Source: Planctomycetia bacterium (GTDB lineage Bacteria; Planctomycetota; Phycisphaerae; Phycisphaerales; SM1A02). Taken from it: 38,306 nt of DNA. The notes under the pieces were generated by a model. It was given only the letters and a program-made list of their open reading frames with translations. It had not been told where the DNA came from and did not search any database. The position numbers and the translations under genes were made by a program. Location of the stretch: assembly GCA_005790605.1 (NCBI GenBank), contig SXUI01000061.1, forward strand, positions 1 to 38,306, read 5' to 3'. Positions 26,014 to 36,309 of this stretch are shown piece by piece; position 1 is the first letter of the stretch, and each line of letters begins with the position of its first letter.

Positions 26014-26895
26014 TCAGTGCCCTTCGTGATCGTCGGTGGGGCTGGCCGCCATAGGCTTGAGCGGCTCGCGTGGTGCGGCGACCTCGTCAAGGACGCGGAC
26101 TTCGACCCGAGCGTTCTTTGCGTCTGCTGCGCGGTCGGTTGGGAACTGCTCAACGCGTTCGCCGCTGCCCGCCGCAGAGATGCGAATGCGCCACCAATCC
26201 ACGCCCGACGCGGCAATGGCTTTCGCCGCCGACATTGCGCGCTCCATCGAGAGCTCCATCGCTTGTTCTGGCGAACCAAACTTCTCAGCGGCACCAACAT
26301 GGCCGCGAATCTCGACGACCGTTGACTGCCCCTTGAGATTGCGCGCGATGTCCGTGATGGAAGTCATCCCAGCCTGATCGAGGGTTGGACTGAGTGGCTG
26401 AAACTCCACGCTCGTGCCGCGACCAAAGGTGTCCGCTGGCCGCACGGATCGAACGTTCTGATCCTTGCCCTTGGTTCCCTCGTCCTTGCTCTCGCCGGCA
26501 CCGTTCTTCTGCTGCAGCAGCAAGCGCTGCACAAGCGCGGCGTCCTTTGGATCAGTCGAAGTGATTTCGACATCGTTGTGAAACGCTTTGCGCACCGCGA
26601 TCGCGAAATCGATCATGTCTGGCTGCGCGGCGACGCCTTCGCTCTCCTCGCCTCCACCGCCCGCATTGCCGCCCTTGGGCTGCACATTGAGCGCGAACAG
26701 AATCACGAAGAATCCCATCATCAACATGACCATGTCGGCAAACGAGATGAGCCACTCCGGCGCGCCTTCGTGCTCCTCGTGAGCACCACCACCGCCGTGA
26801 CCTCCACCGCCGCCATGCTTCTTGTGCGACTTCCCGTGACCGTCATCGTGCCCCTGTTCCTGCTTTCCGTGAGATTCGTGCTTCGCGTCTGCCAT
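26014..26895 (-). CDS. motB: Flagellar motor stator protein MotB
   Basis: MotB forms the ion-conducting stator with MotA and anchors it to peptidoglycan. The 293-residue protein has an unusual Gly/His-rich N terminus (1-43, nine His), the single membrane helix (about 48-70) with the ion-binding Asp54 in SFADMVMLMMGFFVIL, a linker, and an OmpA-like peptidoglycan-binding domain (about 180-270, VVEIRGHVGAAE ... ELSMERAMSAAKAI ... RISAAGSGERV). The Phe-Ala-Asp context is normal for MotB/PomB. It lies 33 bases downstream of motA on the same strand, as is usual. The histidine-rich cytoplasmic tail could bind metal ions; this is inference. Confidence 0.93.
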   Translation of the reverse strand: MADAKHESHGKQEQGHDDGHGKSHKKHGGGGGHGGGGAHEEHEGAPEWLISFADMVMLMMGFFVILFALNVQPKGGNAGGGGEESEGVAAQPDMIDFAIAVRKAFHNDVEITSTDPKDAALVQRLLLQQKNGAGESKDEGTKGKDQNVRSVRPADTFGRGTSVEFQPLSPTLDQAGMTSITDIARNLKGQSTVVEIRGHVGAAEKFGSPEQAMELSMERAMSAAKAIAASGVDWWRIRISAAGSGERVEQFPTDRAADAKNARVEVRVLDEVAAPREPLKPMAASPTDDHEGH

Positions 26896-26928
26896 GGAGT
26901 GTTCCAGTGTGCGAGGGTTGCCCTCGGA

Positions 26929-27708
26929 TTAGGCTGCCAACTTCATGTTGCGGCGCACGGTGTTAGGAATGAACGCGAGCATCTTTTCCTGCGTGGCGCG
27001 TGGATTGTCGCCAGCCTGAATCGAGAGAATGCCTTGCAACATCATTTCGCGCGAGAGAATCTCTTCGCCTGAGCGAAGCGCGAGTTTGTCACCCATGGGT
27101 CCAGCGACTGCGTTCGCAAGCACGGTGCCGTACATCGTCGCAACGACCGCGATCGCAAGCATGTGACCGAGCGTCTGGATGTCGCCACCGAGATTACCGA
27201 ACATGCCGACTTGACCAATGAGGGTCGCGACGAGGCCGTAACCAGGCGCGTACAACTTGATGAGGTCGAAAAACTTCTTGCCGGCTTTGTGCCGCTCTTG
27301 CATCGCCATGACTTCGAGTCGCAGCGTGGTCTCGATGATCTCCTCGTCGGTGCCATCGACCGCCATGCGAAGACCCTTCGAAAGGAATGGGTCTTCGATC
27401 TTCTCAATCTCGCCTTCGAGCGCGAGAATGCCGTCGCGACGCGCCTTGTCCGAGAGCGAGCTCATCAAGCGCACGGTTTCAGTGGCGGAAAGCCCCTTGT
27501 TGAACAAGAAGCGCTTCACGTAACCAGGAACGCATTTCAGGTTCTCCAACGGCATGGCCATAAGGAGGACGGAAATCGTTCCGCCGCCGACCATGATGAG
27601 ACCCTTTTCCGAATAGAACATTTCGAAGTGACCGTGCGACGCCATATACATGACGAGCACACATGCGACCACTCCAATGATGCTGCCTACAACGCTTGCT
27701 TTATCCAT
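26929..27708 (-). CDS. motA: Flagellar motor stator protein MotA
   Basis: MotA supplies the four-helix channel subunits of the stator; its cytoplasmic loop contacts FliG. The ATG at 27708 follows an excellent GAGGAGG ribosome-binding site (27717-27723, 8-base spacing), so the longer open frame to 27846 is discounted, giving 259 residues. Helices lie at about 5-23, 36-53, 152-172 and 183-203. Hallmarks are the MDKASVVGSIIGVV start, EKGLIMVGGGT, the charged cytoplasmic segment with ALEGEIEKIEDPFLSKGLRMAVDGTD, and YAPGYGLVATLIGQVGMFGNLG. Whether protons or sodium drive it is not decidable by eye. No other flagellar genes are present in the window. Confidence 0.95.
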   Translation of the reverse strand: MDKASVVGSIIGVVACVLVMYMASHGHFEMFYSEKGLIMVGGGTISVLLMAMPLENLKCVPGYVKRFLFNKGLSATETVRLMSSLSDKARRDGILALEGEIEKIEDPFLSKGLRMAVDGTDEEIIETTLRLEVMAMQERHKAGKKFFDLIKLYAPGYGLVATLIGQVGMFGNLGGDIQTLGHMLAIAVVATMYGTVLANAVAGPMGDKLALRSGEEILSREMMLQGILSIQAGDNPRATQEKMLAFIPNTVRRNMKLAA

Positions 27709-28011
27709 CTGAAACGCCTCCTCATGCCGGGAACGACTCACGGCATGCTTCTCACTCCAATTTCTCAAACCAAAGCGACACTTCCGGGACAGTCGCCCAC
27801 ATGCACATCGGCAGTCCGCGCCCATCGCTCCGCCTGCGCAGGCCATAAGACATCGCCGTGCTCTAGGAACGATGCGCTATGTGGAGGTCGCGCCGTCTGC
27901 GCAGGCTCGTTCTCGGAACCTCCCCCGCCGAGTTCGCCTATATCCTGCCTGATCCCCTCACCCACGCGATTCCGGCCCTAGCCGCATTCCTCGACTCCCA
28001 CGCCCCTCTCC
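27709..28011 (+). other. Divergent intergenic region motA / 2-hydroxyacid dehydrogenase
   Basis: This 303-base gap should hold the promoters of both flanking genes. Besides the motA hairpin at 27723-27747, it contains a 12-base palindrome GCCTGCGCAGGC (27832-27843) whose core CTGCGCAGGC recurs at 27897-27906, 63 bases away. I see no clear sigma-70, sigma-28 or sigma-54 promoter and no credible small gene. Confidence 0.45.
27717..27747 (-). promoter_or_regulatory. Strong RBS of motA with abutting inverted repeat
   Basis: On the minus strand GAGGAGG (27717-27723) sits 8 bases before the motA ATG. Directly upstream is a perfect inverted repeat, CATGCCG (27723-27729) and CGGCATG (27741-27747), separated by 11 bases. 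As RNA it would be a 7-base-pair hairpin whose 3' arm touches the ribosome-binding site; as DNA it could be an operator. Neither role is proven. Confidence 0.5.
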
Positions 28012-28932
28012 ATGCGACTTCGACCGTTAGTCATCATTACCGAGCACCTTTCCGATGAGGCGACCGCGTGGCTCGAGGAGCGCGCGGAAGTCGTGCACTG
28101 CTCAGTCACCGACGCAGACTTCGACGACCTCGCTCCCCGCGTCGTCGCGCTAGTCGTTCGAACCTACACCGAAGTCGATGCCGCGTTGCTGGCGAAACTC
28201 CCTCAGCTTCGCGCCGTCGGCCGGGCAGGCGTTGGGCTTGACAACGTGGATGAACGCGCCTGTGCAGCGCGAGGCGTGAAGGTCTTCAACACACCTGATG
28301 CGAACACGCAAGCAGTTGTTGAGTATGTCCTCGCGCTGCTCTGCGACGCTCTTCGACCACGCCTCTTCCTCGACGCGCCCGTCGCCAAGGAAGAGTGGAA
28401 CGAGATTCGACAGGAAGTCGTCGGGCTTTGGCAGATGAATGAACTGGTCCTCGGCATTCTTGGATTCGGTCGCGTCGGAAAACGCGTGACTGAGGTTGCG
28501 CGAGCCATCGGGTTTCAGGTGATCTACAACGATCTGCTCGAGATTCCCACTGATCAACGACGAGGCGCGCAGCCAGTTGCGGTTGAAGCGCTCTTCACTG
28601 ACGCTGACATCGTGAGTGTCCACATCGATGGACGCAGCGAGAATCGTAAGTTTGTAAGTCGTGGGCTCATCGATCTGCTCCGAAGTGATGCGGTGCTCAT
28701 CAACACAGCTCGCGGCATGGTGCTCGACGACACCGCGCTCGCTGGATTCCTCGCGAGAAACCCCGCAGCGATGGCACTGCTTGATGTCCACGATCCTGAG
28801 CCATTCACCGCAAGTAACCCACTCTTAGGTCTACCCAACGCACACCTCGCGCCTCACCTCGCAAGTCGAACGATGAGCGCGATGGACGCAATGAGTTGGG
28901 TGGTAAAAGATGTCTGGGCAGCGATCGAGTGA
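28012..28932 (+). CDS. D-isomer-specific 2-hydroxyacid dehydrogenase (phosphoglycerate dehydrogenase-like)
   Basis: This NAD-dependent enzyme oxidises a D-2-hydroxy acid. The 306-residue chain has the SerA-like catalytic domain start (PLVIITEHLSDEAT...), the block LRAVGRAGVGLDNVD (67-80), the Rossmann glycine motif GFGRVGKRV (151-159), and the catalytic triad Arg234 (INTARG), Glu263 (DVHDPEP) and His282 (LAPHLASRT). The size matches short, ACT-less 3-phosphoglycerate dehydrogenases, but related hydroxypyruvate or glyoxylate reductases cannot be excluded, so no symbol is given. An aspartate-rich segment (WNEIRQEVVGLWQMNE) sits before the Rossmann motif. It is convergent with eno, whose substrate pool (2-phosphoglycerate) is one step from 3-phosphoglycerate. 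Confidence 0.88.
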   Translation: MRLRPLVIITEHLSDEATAWLEERAEVVHCSVTDADFDDLAPRVVALVVRTYTEVDAALLAKLPQLRAVGRAGVGLDNVDERACAARGVKVFNTPDANTQAVVEYVLALLCDALRPRLFLDAPVAKEEWNEIRQEVVGLWQMNELVLGILGFGRVGKRVTEVARAIGFQVIYNDLLEIPTDQRRGAQPVAVEALFTDADIVSVHIDGRSENRKFVSRGLIDLLRSDAVLINTARGMVLDDTALAGFLARNPAAMALLDVHDPEPFTASNPLLGLPNAHLAPHLASRTMSAMDAMSWVVKDVWAAIE

Positions 28933-28956
28933 GACCCGATCGACGCAGTCAAACGC

Positions 28957-30273
<1,317 letters not shown>

Positions 30274-33200
30274 TCAAGCGTACGAGTGAAGACCCGTGAT
30301 GATGAAGTTGATGACGATCCAGTTGAAGAGCATGACGGCGGCGCCGATGACGGCAAGCCACGCGGTCCACAGCCCCTTGTCCTTGACCTTCACGCGAACA
30401 TGCACGAGAACAGCGAAGACGAGAAAGGTGTTGAGCGCGAAGACTTCCTTGGGATCCCAACCCCACGGGCGACCCCATGAGTGATCCGCCCAAATCGCGC
30501 CCATGACGAGCCCAGTCCAAAGGAACACAAACGACAGTTCCATCAACAGCATCGTCGTGCCATCAAGCACTTCGCCCAAGGCCGCACGCTTGGGACTCAT
30601 GCGATCTTCGCCATGCGCGCCCGCGAGAATCATGCTTCCTGCGCCGCCGACGCGCGCAAAGGTCGCCGCGCCACCGAGTGCGCGATGGAGGATGTAGAGC
30701 AATGCGCTCACCGCTGCCATGAAAATCAGGCAGTAACTAAAGATGATGACATTGGTGTGGATATAGAGCCAAACATCATGCAACACGGGCATCATGTTGG
30801 AGATGTGCGGATTCAGTTGCACGGGAAGGAAATACGCGGCCATCAAAGCCACCATGGACGCACAACCCGCACCGAGGACGAACATCCCACGGAGTGCCGT
30901 CTTGCGAACGAACACTTCCAGAACAACTGCCGCGACCGCGCCCATCCACGACGCCGTCGTGACCGCTTCAAACATGTTGGAGTTCGGCCATCGATCTGCG
31001 ATGTACCAGCGCAGGATCAACGCAATCGTCTGCAGCGCAAGACCAATTCCAAAGATGGAGCAACCGATGATGCGCGCCTTGGGCCACTTCCACACGATGC
31101 CGAGCAGGAGGAAAATGACGCTGGCCATGTAGACCAGCCAAGTCTTCGTCATCTGCCCGTTCTTGAAGTACCAATTCTCCCACTGCAAACGCGACCTGTC
31201 GGGATAACTCGCCGGATCGACCTGCTCAATGGCCGTCGCAAGCGCAGCCGCCGCCGCGTTCAATTTCTGCGAGTCCGCACTGAGCCATGCATTCGCAAAT
31301 CCGCGCCACGCATCGGAGATCGCTTTCGTCGACGCCGGCGAGAGGTCTGTCGGCGCATCCGATTTCTCGGCGAGAAGCGTGAGCGGACCAGGCATCGGCT
31401 CCGCGCCCTCCACAAACATGACATCACCAATCGTGTGCCACGACTTCGATGCGTCGCCGTCGCCGCGCGGCACGATCTTCAATCGATCGAGCAGAAATCG
31501 CGGATTCTTCACGCGCAGCGCGGTCTTCATCGCATCCGCCACCTTCGCGGTCCGAATCAAGTCGCCCTCAAGTGCTCGAAGCACGGGACGCAATTCTTCC
31601 CGCGCAAGGAGCGACTCCGCGATCAAACCAGTCGCCTGAAACGACTTCATGCGCGCGACGAGTTTCTCGTCCTTGCCATCACTCGGTCCTAGCAATGCCT
31701 GCGCGATCCGAGCACGCGTGTCCGCACCCTTCACGAAAATCACATCGGCATCGCGATACGCGTCTGGCCGAAAGAGCATGTCGAAGTAGGTGTAGAGCGG
31801 CGGCTGCTCGCCAATCTTGCGAGGACCGGACACAAACGACATCGTCTCGTCCGCGAGCGAGCTCAAGCTCTTGACACGGCCTTCCGATTGCACCGCCAAA
31901 CTCTCAAGTGGCGCGAGGTCAAGCGATTTCCAAAAGAGATACTCCTCCGCTCTGAGGGATTGCGCGGAGCAGGCAATACTCAGCGCTGCGATGATCCACA
32001 GGAAGAAACCGCGCGTCGAAACAGCGCGTGAGTGAGGCATCGCGAGACCTTCAAGCACCTCCCGTTGCTTTCTCGCCTTGATGAGGGGCTTCACATAGAA
32101 CGCGAAGATCATGCCCGCGACCGCCACGCAGCACCCGAAGAGTTGAATCCACACGCCGTTGCGATTTCCTACGCCGAGCACCGTGTAGTTCAGCCCCTTA
32201 CTTGCAGCAAGTCCACCGTCACGCGCCTCATCGGGCGGGTCCCATTGCGACTGGAAGAACCAAAGCCCTTCATGTTCCACTGGCTCATTCACGCTGACGC
32301 GTGTCGGGTCACCCCAAGTGAGTTCGTCTGGATTCTCAAATCGGAGGATGCTCGTGTAGTTGCGGATCGATCCGGTCTCTCCCGTGAATCCGCCGTCATG
32401 CGCAGCCAGTTCGAAATCCTCCAGCGCGACACTCGCGGGGAGCGGAAGTCGCGCACGAGAGAACATCACCTCAACTTCGCGTCCATCATGTAAGCGCATC
32501 GTTTCGGGAGCGTACGGGGACCGACGCAATGCTTGTGCTTCGCTACCAAAGGGCCAGTGATTGAACTGCAGCCACTTACGCTGACCGCCCGGCGCTTCGA
32601 GCAGAATCAATGCGAATTGCTCCATCGCTTCGCGCTGCCGCTGCTCCCGCGGAACCACCTGCGGCTTCGTCTCAAGAACCGCACGCGGGATGTAGTCCGA
32701 GAGCGCGATGTCGATGCCACCAGGCAGCGTGGCCGGTTTGCCTCGCTCGAGTGGTTGCACGCTGCTCTGGCCATCGACCGAAGCAACAACGCGCAATACG
32801 TTTGGATCAGGTCCCGCGACGATCGTCACGAGCGCGAGACCGTTGCCGCGCTCGTATTCGACTTGAATCGTGTCGTCTGCAATCGTCGGCGGCCCATGCG
32901 CGTCGCTACCGCGTGGGTCGATGACATCGCGCGTCAGACGAGCATCGTCAAAGACCCAACGCCGAAAAGTCCCCTTCGGTGTCTGCAGTTCAACGCTCGC
33001 CAGAGAGACCTTTCCTCCCCCAACAGGCAAGTCATCCTGCACACTCATCACGCGATACGAGTAACCCGAGCTCTTCCCCTCCGCCTGAATCTCGATGACC
33101 GGAGCATCCGGATTCGCCGACGCGACATCGCGAATATCCGCACGAACATCAACGCCCGCCGCAGGGATACGAATGTGAAGTGCCGGCGATCGCTCAAGCG

Positions 33201-34485
33201 CCGCAACCTCGGCTTCACTCGTCACAAGCGCAAATCGAAGCAGACCGCCCTCGGCTTTACTTCGTTCCACATCGAGTGCTTCAAGTTCGAATTCCGGCGA
33301 CGTGGCCTGCGCGCTCGCCAAGCGAAGTCGCGCAACCGGATAGATCGGTGCATCCGCTCCGCCCGCAACGAATCTCGAACGCAGGTGCGCGTAGCGGAGG
33401 TACGCCTTCACGCGGAAGTCGACGCCTTGCAACGGGTCCGCGGCATCGGATGCGCTTGCGACGATGTCGAGCCCGCGCTCTGGAATTGCATCCCCGCCTT
33501 CAACGAGTGCGCGGTCGGCGACGTAGTCGTTGTAGAGCGGCATGCCTTCAAGGGATCGCGGCGTCCATGTCGCCTCTCCTTTGGGCCGCGTGTAGAGCGC
33601 CCAACTCTTCCGCAACTCATTGCGAAGATAAAAGTAGTTCGCAGGCTCATACTCAAGTGAGCATCGAAGCGAGTCGTCGATGATCGCCTTGCCCGTTGCT
33701 TTGATCGCACGCTGCATCGGTTGATGCGCGTCATCCGTGAAGAGAATGTCCTCGGTGTATTCGGGGTGATTCGCGATGAGTTGTCGCATGAATCGCTTCT
33801 CCCCTGAAGCCGTTCCACTTCTTTCAACGAGCAGATTCACTGAGTACGCGATGGAACCAGCGTCTGCGCCGCTTCGGAGTTCCCACGCCGGATCGACGGA
33901 GAGAACTTGCACTCGAAGCGCATTGCTTCCGCTCCCGAACGTCAGTTCCTTCCCGGGAGCCACCGTGAGCGATTGCTTCTCTGTCCTGGCGTCGCCAGTC
34001 GGCCCAACGGCATCGACTTCCACGATCAAGCGCCGGCGTGCGACGGGCGCATCACCTTCGACTTTAGTTCCAAAGTAGATGAAGCTGCCAGCGATCAAAA
34101 TCAGGATGCCGGCGTGAATCGTCCAGACGCCATAGTTCACAAGTTTGAAAGGAATGCGGCGCAAAGTCGTCACGATGATGTTTGCTGCGATGAGCAGAAT
34201 CAACCCGTTGAACGGCCACCAGTGAAACCACTCGAACTCGGTCATCTCAAATGCGCGCCGCTGCCGAAGCTGCTCATAAACCCAAGCGTCCGCGTGGAAG
34301 AGGTTGGGGTGCACTGGATACAGGATTCCCGCTGAACCGATCGTGCAATACACGAACAGCACCGCGAGGAGCACGATCCCAAAGGTCACGCTTGAGAACA
34401 GGTCGAGGACGGGCGCAAAAAAGCTCCGTCCGCTCATGGGTCCATCGTTGGGAATCGCGGCCTGCTTCACATCCGTCTGCGGCAT
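30274..34485 (-). CDS. Fused ResB (Ccs1)-CcsA cytochrome c biogenesis protein
   Basis: System II cytochrome c maturation moves heme to the outside and attaches it to apocytochrome c. Here both membrane subunits are one 1403-residue chain. The ATG at 34485 is preferred to the open extension to 34581, which lacks homology. The N-terminal ResB part has helices near 25-50, 80-105 and 115-140 (SSVTFGIVLLAVLF, VNYGVWTIHAGILILIAG). A very long extracytoplasmic region follows, ending at a helix near 785-810. A second signal-like helix (about 825-845, FFLWIIAALSIACSAQSLRA) begins the CcsA half, whose soluble domain starts VQSEGRVKSLSSLADE. The CcsA membrane core carries the WWD heme-handling motif WGRPWGWDPKEVFAL (about 1338). 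It is considerably longer than CcsBA fusions known from Epsilonproteobacteria. Confidence 0.9.
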   Translation of the reverse strand: MPQTDVKQAAIPNDGPMSGRSFFAPVLDLFSSVTFGIVLLAVLFVYCTIGSAGILYPVHPNLFHADAWVYEQLRQRRAFEMTEFEWFHWWPFNGLILLIAANIIVTTLRRIPFKLVNYGVWTIHAGILILIAGSFIYFGTKVEGDAPVARRRLIVEVDAVGPTGDARTEKQSLTVAPGKELTFGSGSNALRVQVLSVDPAWELRSGADAGSIAYSVNLLVERSGTASGEKRFMRQLIANHPEYTEDILFTDDAHQPMQRAIKATGKAIIDDSLRCSLEYEPANYFYLRNELRKSWALYTRPKGEATWTPRSLEGMPLYNDYVADRALVEGGDAIPERGLDIVASASDAADPLQGVDFRVKAYLRYAHLRSRFVAGGADAPIYPVARLRLASAQATSPEFELEALDVERSKAEGGLLRFALVTSEAEVAALERSPALHIRIPAAGVDVRADIRDVASANPDAPVIEIQAEGKSSGYSYRVMSVQDDLPVGGGKVSLASVELQTPKGTFRRWVFDDARLTRDVIDPRGSDAHGPPTIADDTIQVEYERGNGLALVTIVAGPDPNVLRVVASVDGQSSVQPLERGKPATLPGGIDIALSDYIPRAVLETKPQVVPREQRQREAMEQFALILLEAPGGQRKWLQFNHWPFGSEAQALRRSPYAPETMRLHDGREVEVMFSRARLPLPASVALEDFELAAHDGGFTGETGSIRNYTSILRFENPDELTWGDPTRVSVNEPVEHEGLWFFQSQWDPPDEARDGGLAASKGLNYTVLGVGNRNGVWIQLFGCCVAVAGMIFAFYVKPLIKARKQREVLEGLAMPHSRAVSTRGFFLWIIAALSIACSAQSLRAEEYLFWKSLDLAPLESLAVQSEGRVKSLSSLADETMSFVSGPRKIGEQPPLYTYFDMLFRPDAYRDADVIFVKGADTRARIAQALLGPSDGKDEKLVARMKSFQATGLIAESLLAREELRPVLRALEGDLIRTAKVADAMKTALRVKNPRFLLDRLKIVPRGDGDASKSWHTIGDVMFVEGAEPMPGPLTLLAEKSDAPTDLSPASTKAISDAWRGFANAWLSADSQKLNAAAAALATAIEQVDPASYPDRSRLQWENWYFKNGQMTKTWLVYMASVIFLLLGIVWKWPKARIIGCSIFGIGLALQTIALILRWYIADRWPNSNMFEAVTTASWMGAVAAVVLEVFVRKTALRGMFVLGAGCASMVALMAAYFLPVQLNPHISNMMPVLHDVWLYIHTNVIIFSYCLIFMAAVSALLYILHRALGGAATFARVGGAGSMILAGAHGEDRMSPKRAALGEVLDGTTMLLMELSFVFLWTGLVMGAIWADHSWGRPWGWDPKEVFALNTFLVFAVLVHVRVKVKDKGLWTAWLAVIGAAVMLFNWIVINFIITGLHSYA

Positions 34486-34641
34486 GGAGAATCTCAAAGG
34501 GAAATCGGTGTTCAGGCGGCGGATATTCCGCGGGCGAGCATAGTAGCGAGGCGCACTCTGCGCCGATGCTTTCCGACCCACATACTTCGCATCGGTCGAC
34601 CATTCGGACGGTAGGATTCCAACAGTTCAACGCCCCACCCG

Positions 34642-35547
34642 ATGAGTTCTACGATGATGCCCACCATGCATGCTTCCTCTCGACCCTCCGCACGCTCCAT
34701 GGCCTGCATTGCGCGAGTGCTTGCCGCTCTGACGATCGTCTCATTCGGCACTGCGGCGGCGTCAGCGCAGACGCTCACGAACAAACCAGTCGCCCCGACC
34801 GAGCTTCCGCCCCTTCCTGCTGACGCGGCGCCGCCGGAGTTTGTCCTCATCACGACCAATTACGGCGAAGTCCTCCTTGAACTTGACGCGGCACGCGCAC
34901 CAATCTCCGTCCAGAACTTTCTCGCGTATGCGAAGAGCGGGTTTTACAACGACACGGCCTTTCACCGAGTGATGCGCAATGGTCCAACCGCGATTGTGCA
35001 AGGTGGTGGTTATTCGCTCGATGGGAAGTTGAAACCAACGCAACCGCCGATTGCGAACGAATGGACGAACGGCCTCAAGAATGTGCGTGGCACGATCGCA
35101 ATGGCCCGCCAGCCCGACCCAAACTCAGCGACGAGCCAGTTCTTCTTCAATCTTGTCGATCAACCGTTGTACGACATCGCCGATCAGCGCGGAGGTGGCT
35201 ACTGCGTGTTCGGAAAGGTCCGCGCTGGGCTTCCCGTGCTCGATGCGATCTCGATTGAGAAGACTGGGGCGCATGTCACGCCAGCCACTGCAGCTACGCC
35301 AGCACAGACTTTGCCTCAATGGCCCGTTCGAGCATGCTCCATTGTCAAGGTGGAGGTGATTCCGCTCACCGACGCAGCAATCGTGGCGGAGCGCGTGAAG
35401 AACACGCAGGTGAAAGACCCGCATGCGCAAGCAACGCGCGGCGCGACACCGGTCGCAACGCCCGTCGTCACTCCGAACGCACCGCCTGTGTCCGCGCCAG
35501 CAGCAGCTCCGGCTGGCGCAACCCCTCCCAAGAAAGCAGCACCCTAA
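34642..35547 (+). CDS. Secreted peptidylprolyl isomerase, cyclophilin type
   Basis: The 301-residue protein has a signal peptide (about 1-42, cleavage near ASA-QT). Its cyclophilin domain (about 66-220) has TTNYGEVLLELDAARAPISVQNF, FHRV (107-110), VQGGGY (119-124), MARQPDPNSATSQFFFN (154-170) and GYCVFGKVRAG. The catalytic Arg109 and the PNSATSQFFFN loop are typical of the bacterial PpiA/PpiB group. A low-complexity Ala/Pro/Val/Thr tail (about 250-301) follows. It would help protein folding in the periplasm. Several ATG codons lie near the start; the first is used. The stop is two bases before the next gene, so the two are in one operon. Confidence 0.92.
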   Translation: MSSTMMPTMHASSRPSARSMACIARVLAALTIVSFGTAAASAQTLTNKPVAPTELPPLPADAAPPEFVLITTNYGEVLLELDAARAPISVQNFLAYAKSGFYNDTAFHRVMRNGPTAIVQGGGYSLDGKLKPTQPPIANEWTNGLKNVRGTIAMARQPDPNSATSQFFFNLVDQPLYDIADQRGGGYCVFGKVRAGLPVLDAISIEKTGAHVTPATAATPAQTLPQWPVRACSIVKVEVIPLTDAAIVAERVKNTQVKDPHAQATRGATPVATPVVTPNAPPVSAPAAAPAGATPPKKAAP

Positions 35548-35549
35548 CC

Positions 35550-36251
35550 ATGGACGAGTTCCGCTTCTACGACGGTGATGGCGATCGACTCATGGAGACC
35601 GCCAGTGGTCAGCCGCAGGTTCGGCTCCTTCCGTCAGGAGATCCGCGCGCCGCGAGTGGTCGACCTCGCATTCGATTGCAGTTTGGCCAGCACTTTCTCG
35701 ACGATCTTGTTGCGGGCCGATATCGCACCGTCGTCTGTGGCATCAACGACACTGACAATTCCAAGGGTGTCATTGGCGAAATCCTTCGACTGATTCCCAC
35801 TTCGCAGTGGACGCTCGCAAGCGTGACGAGTTACGCGCATGTCTTCAAAGGCGCGATCTCACTCCATGCGAAGGAGGATCGCGAACCGTATGTCTTGAAG
35901 TTCGATCTCGACCGCGTGCTCATTCTCGCGCTGCTTCGTCCGCATGGCCGCGATCACTTCACGCTTGAAGATCTCTACCGAGGTTTCAAGACGGTGCGCT
36001 CGATGCTTGATGGTCGACACGATCGCAAACCTGTGGCGAGCGTGAGTTTCCTCGGCGCAAAGTCCAATCGTGTGCTCGATCACACGGGGCACGAACCATC
36101 ACTCGAGGCATTGCTGAAGGCGATGCACAGCGCGGGTTTCGAAGGCGATGTCTATCCGCCACCAGCAGCGTGGGAAAACGCGCGAACCGGCGTCTACAGC
36201 CACTTCCCGTTCCCCGACATGATCAATCGCATGCGTGATGGATCGAGTTGA
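35550..36251 (+). CDS. Conserved-looking protein of unknown function
   Basis: I do not recognise this 233-residue protein. It has no signal peptide or membrane helix and looks like a soluble alpha/beta protein. Features are an acidic start (DEFRFYDGDGDRL), FGQHFLDDLVAGRYRTVVCGINDTDNSKGVIG (about 46-76), a KFDLDRVLILALLRPHGRDHFTLEDL stretch (about 115-140), and the C-terminal YPPPAAWENARTGVYSHFPFPDM. The ATG at 35550 lies two bases after the cyclophilin stop, so translation is probably coupled. Codon usage looks like that of its neighbours. A function should not be assigned from the operon alone. It is convergent with the ALDH gene, 58 bases away. Confidence 0.82.
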   Translation: MDEFRFYDGDGDRLMETASGQPQVRLLPSGDPRAASGRPRIRLQFGQHFLDDLVAGRYRTVVCGINDTDNSKGVIGEILRLIPTSQWTLASVTSYAHVFKGAISLHAKEDREPYVLKFDLDRVLILALLRPHGRDHFTLEDLYRGFKTVRSMLDGRHDRKPVASVSFLGAKSNRVLDHTGHEPSLEALLKAMHSAGFEGDVYPPPAAWENARTGVYSHFPFPDMINRMRDGSS

Positions 36252-36309
36252 GAGCCTGACTGGGCGACATCACGCCGCGAACCGCTCTTCAAGTCAACCG
36301 CGCGTCGCG

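Noticed and set aside
30481-33660. Long plus-strand open frames (30481-31692 and 32533-33660)
   Set aside because: Both are antisense to the ResB-CcsA fusion gene and lack any domain.
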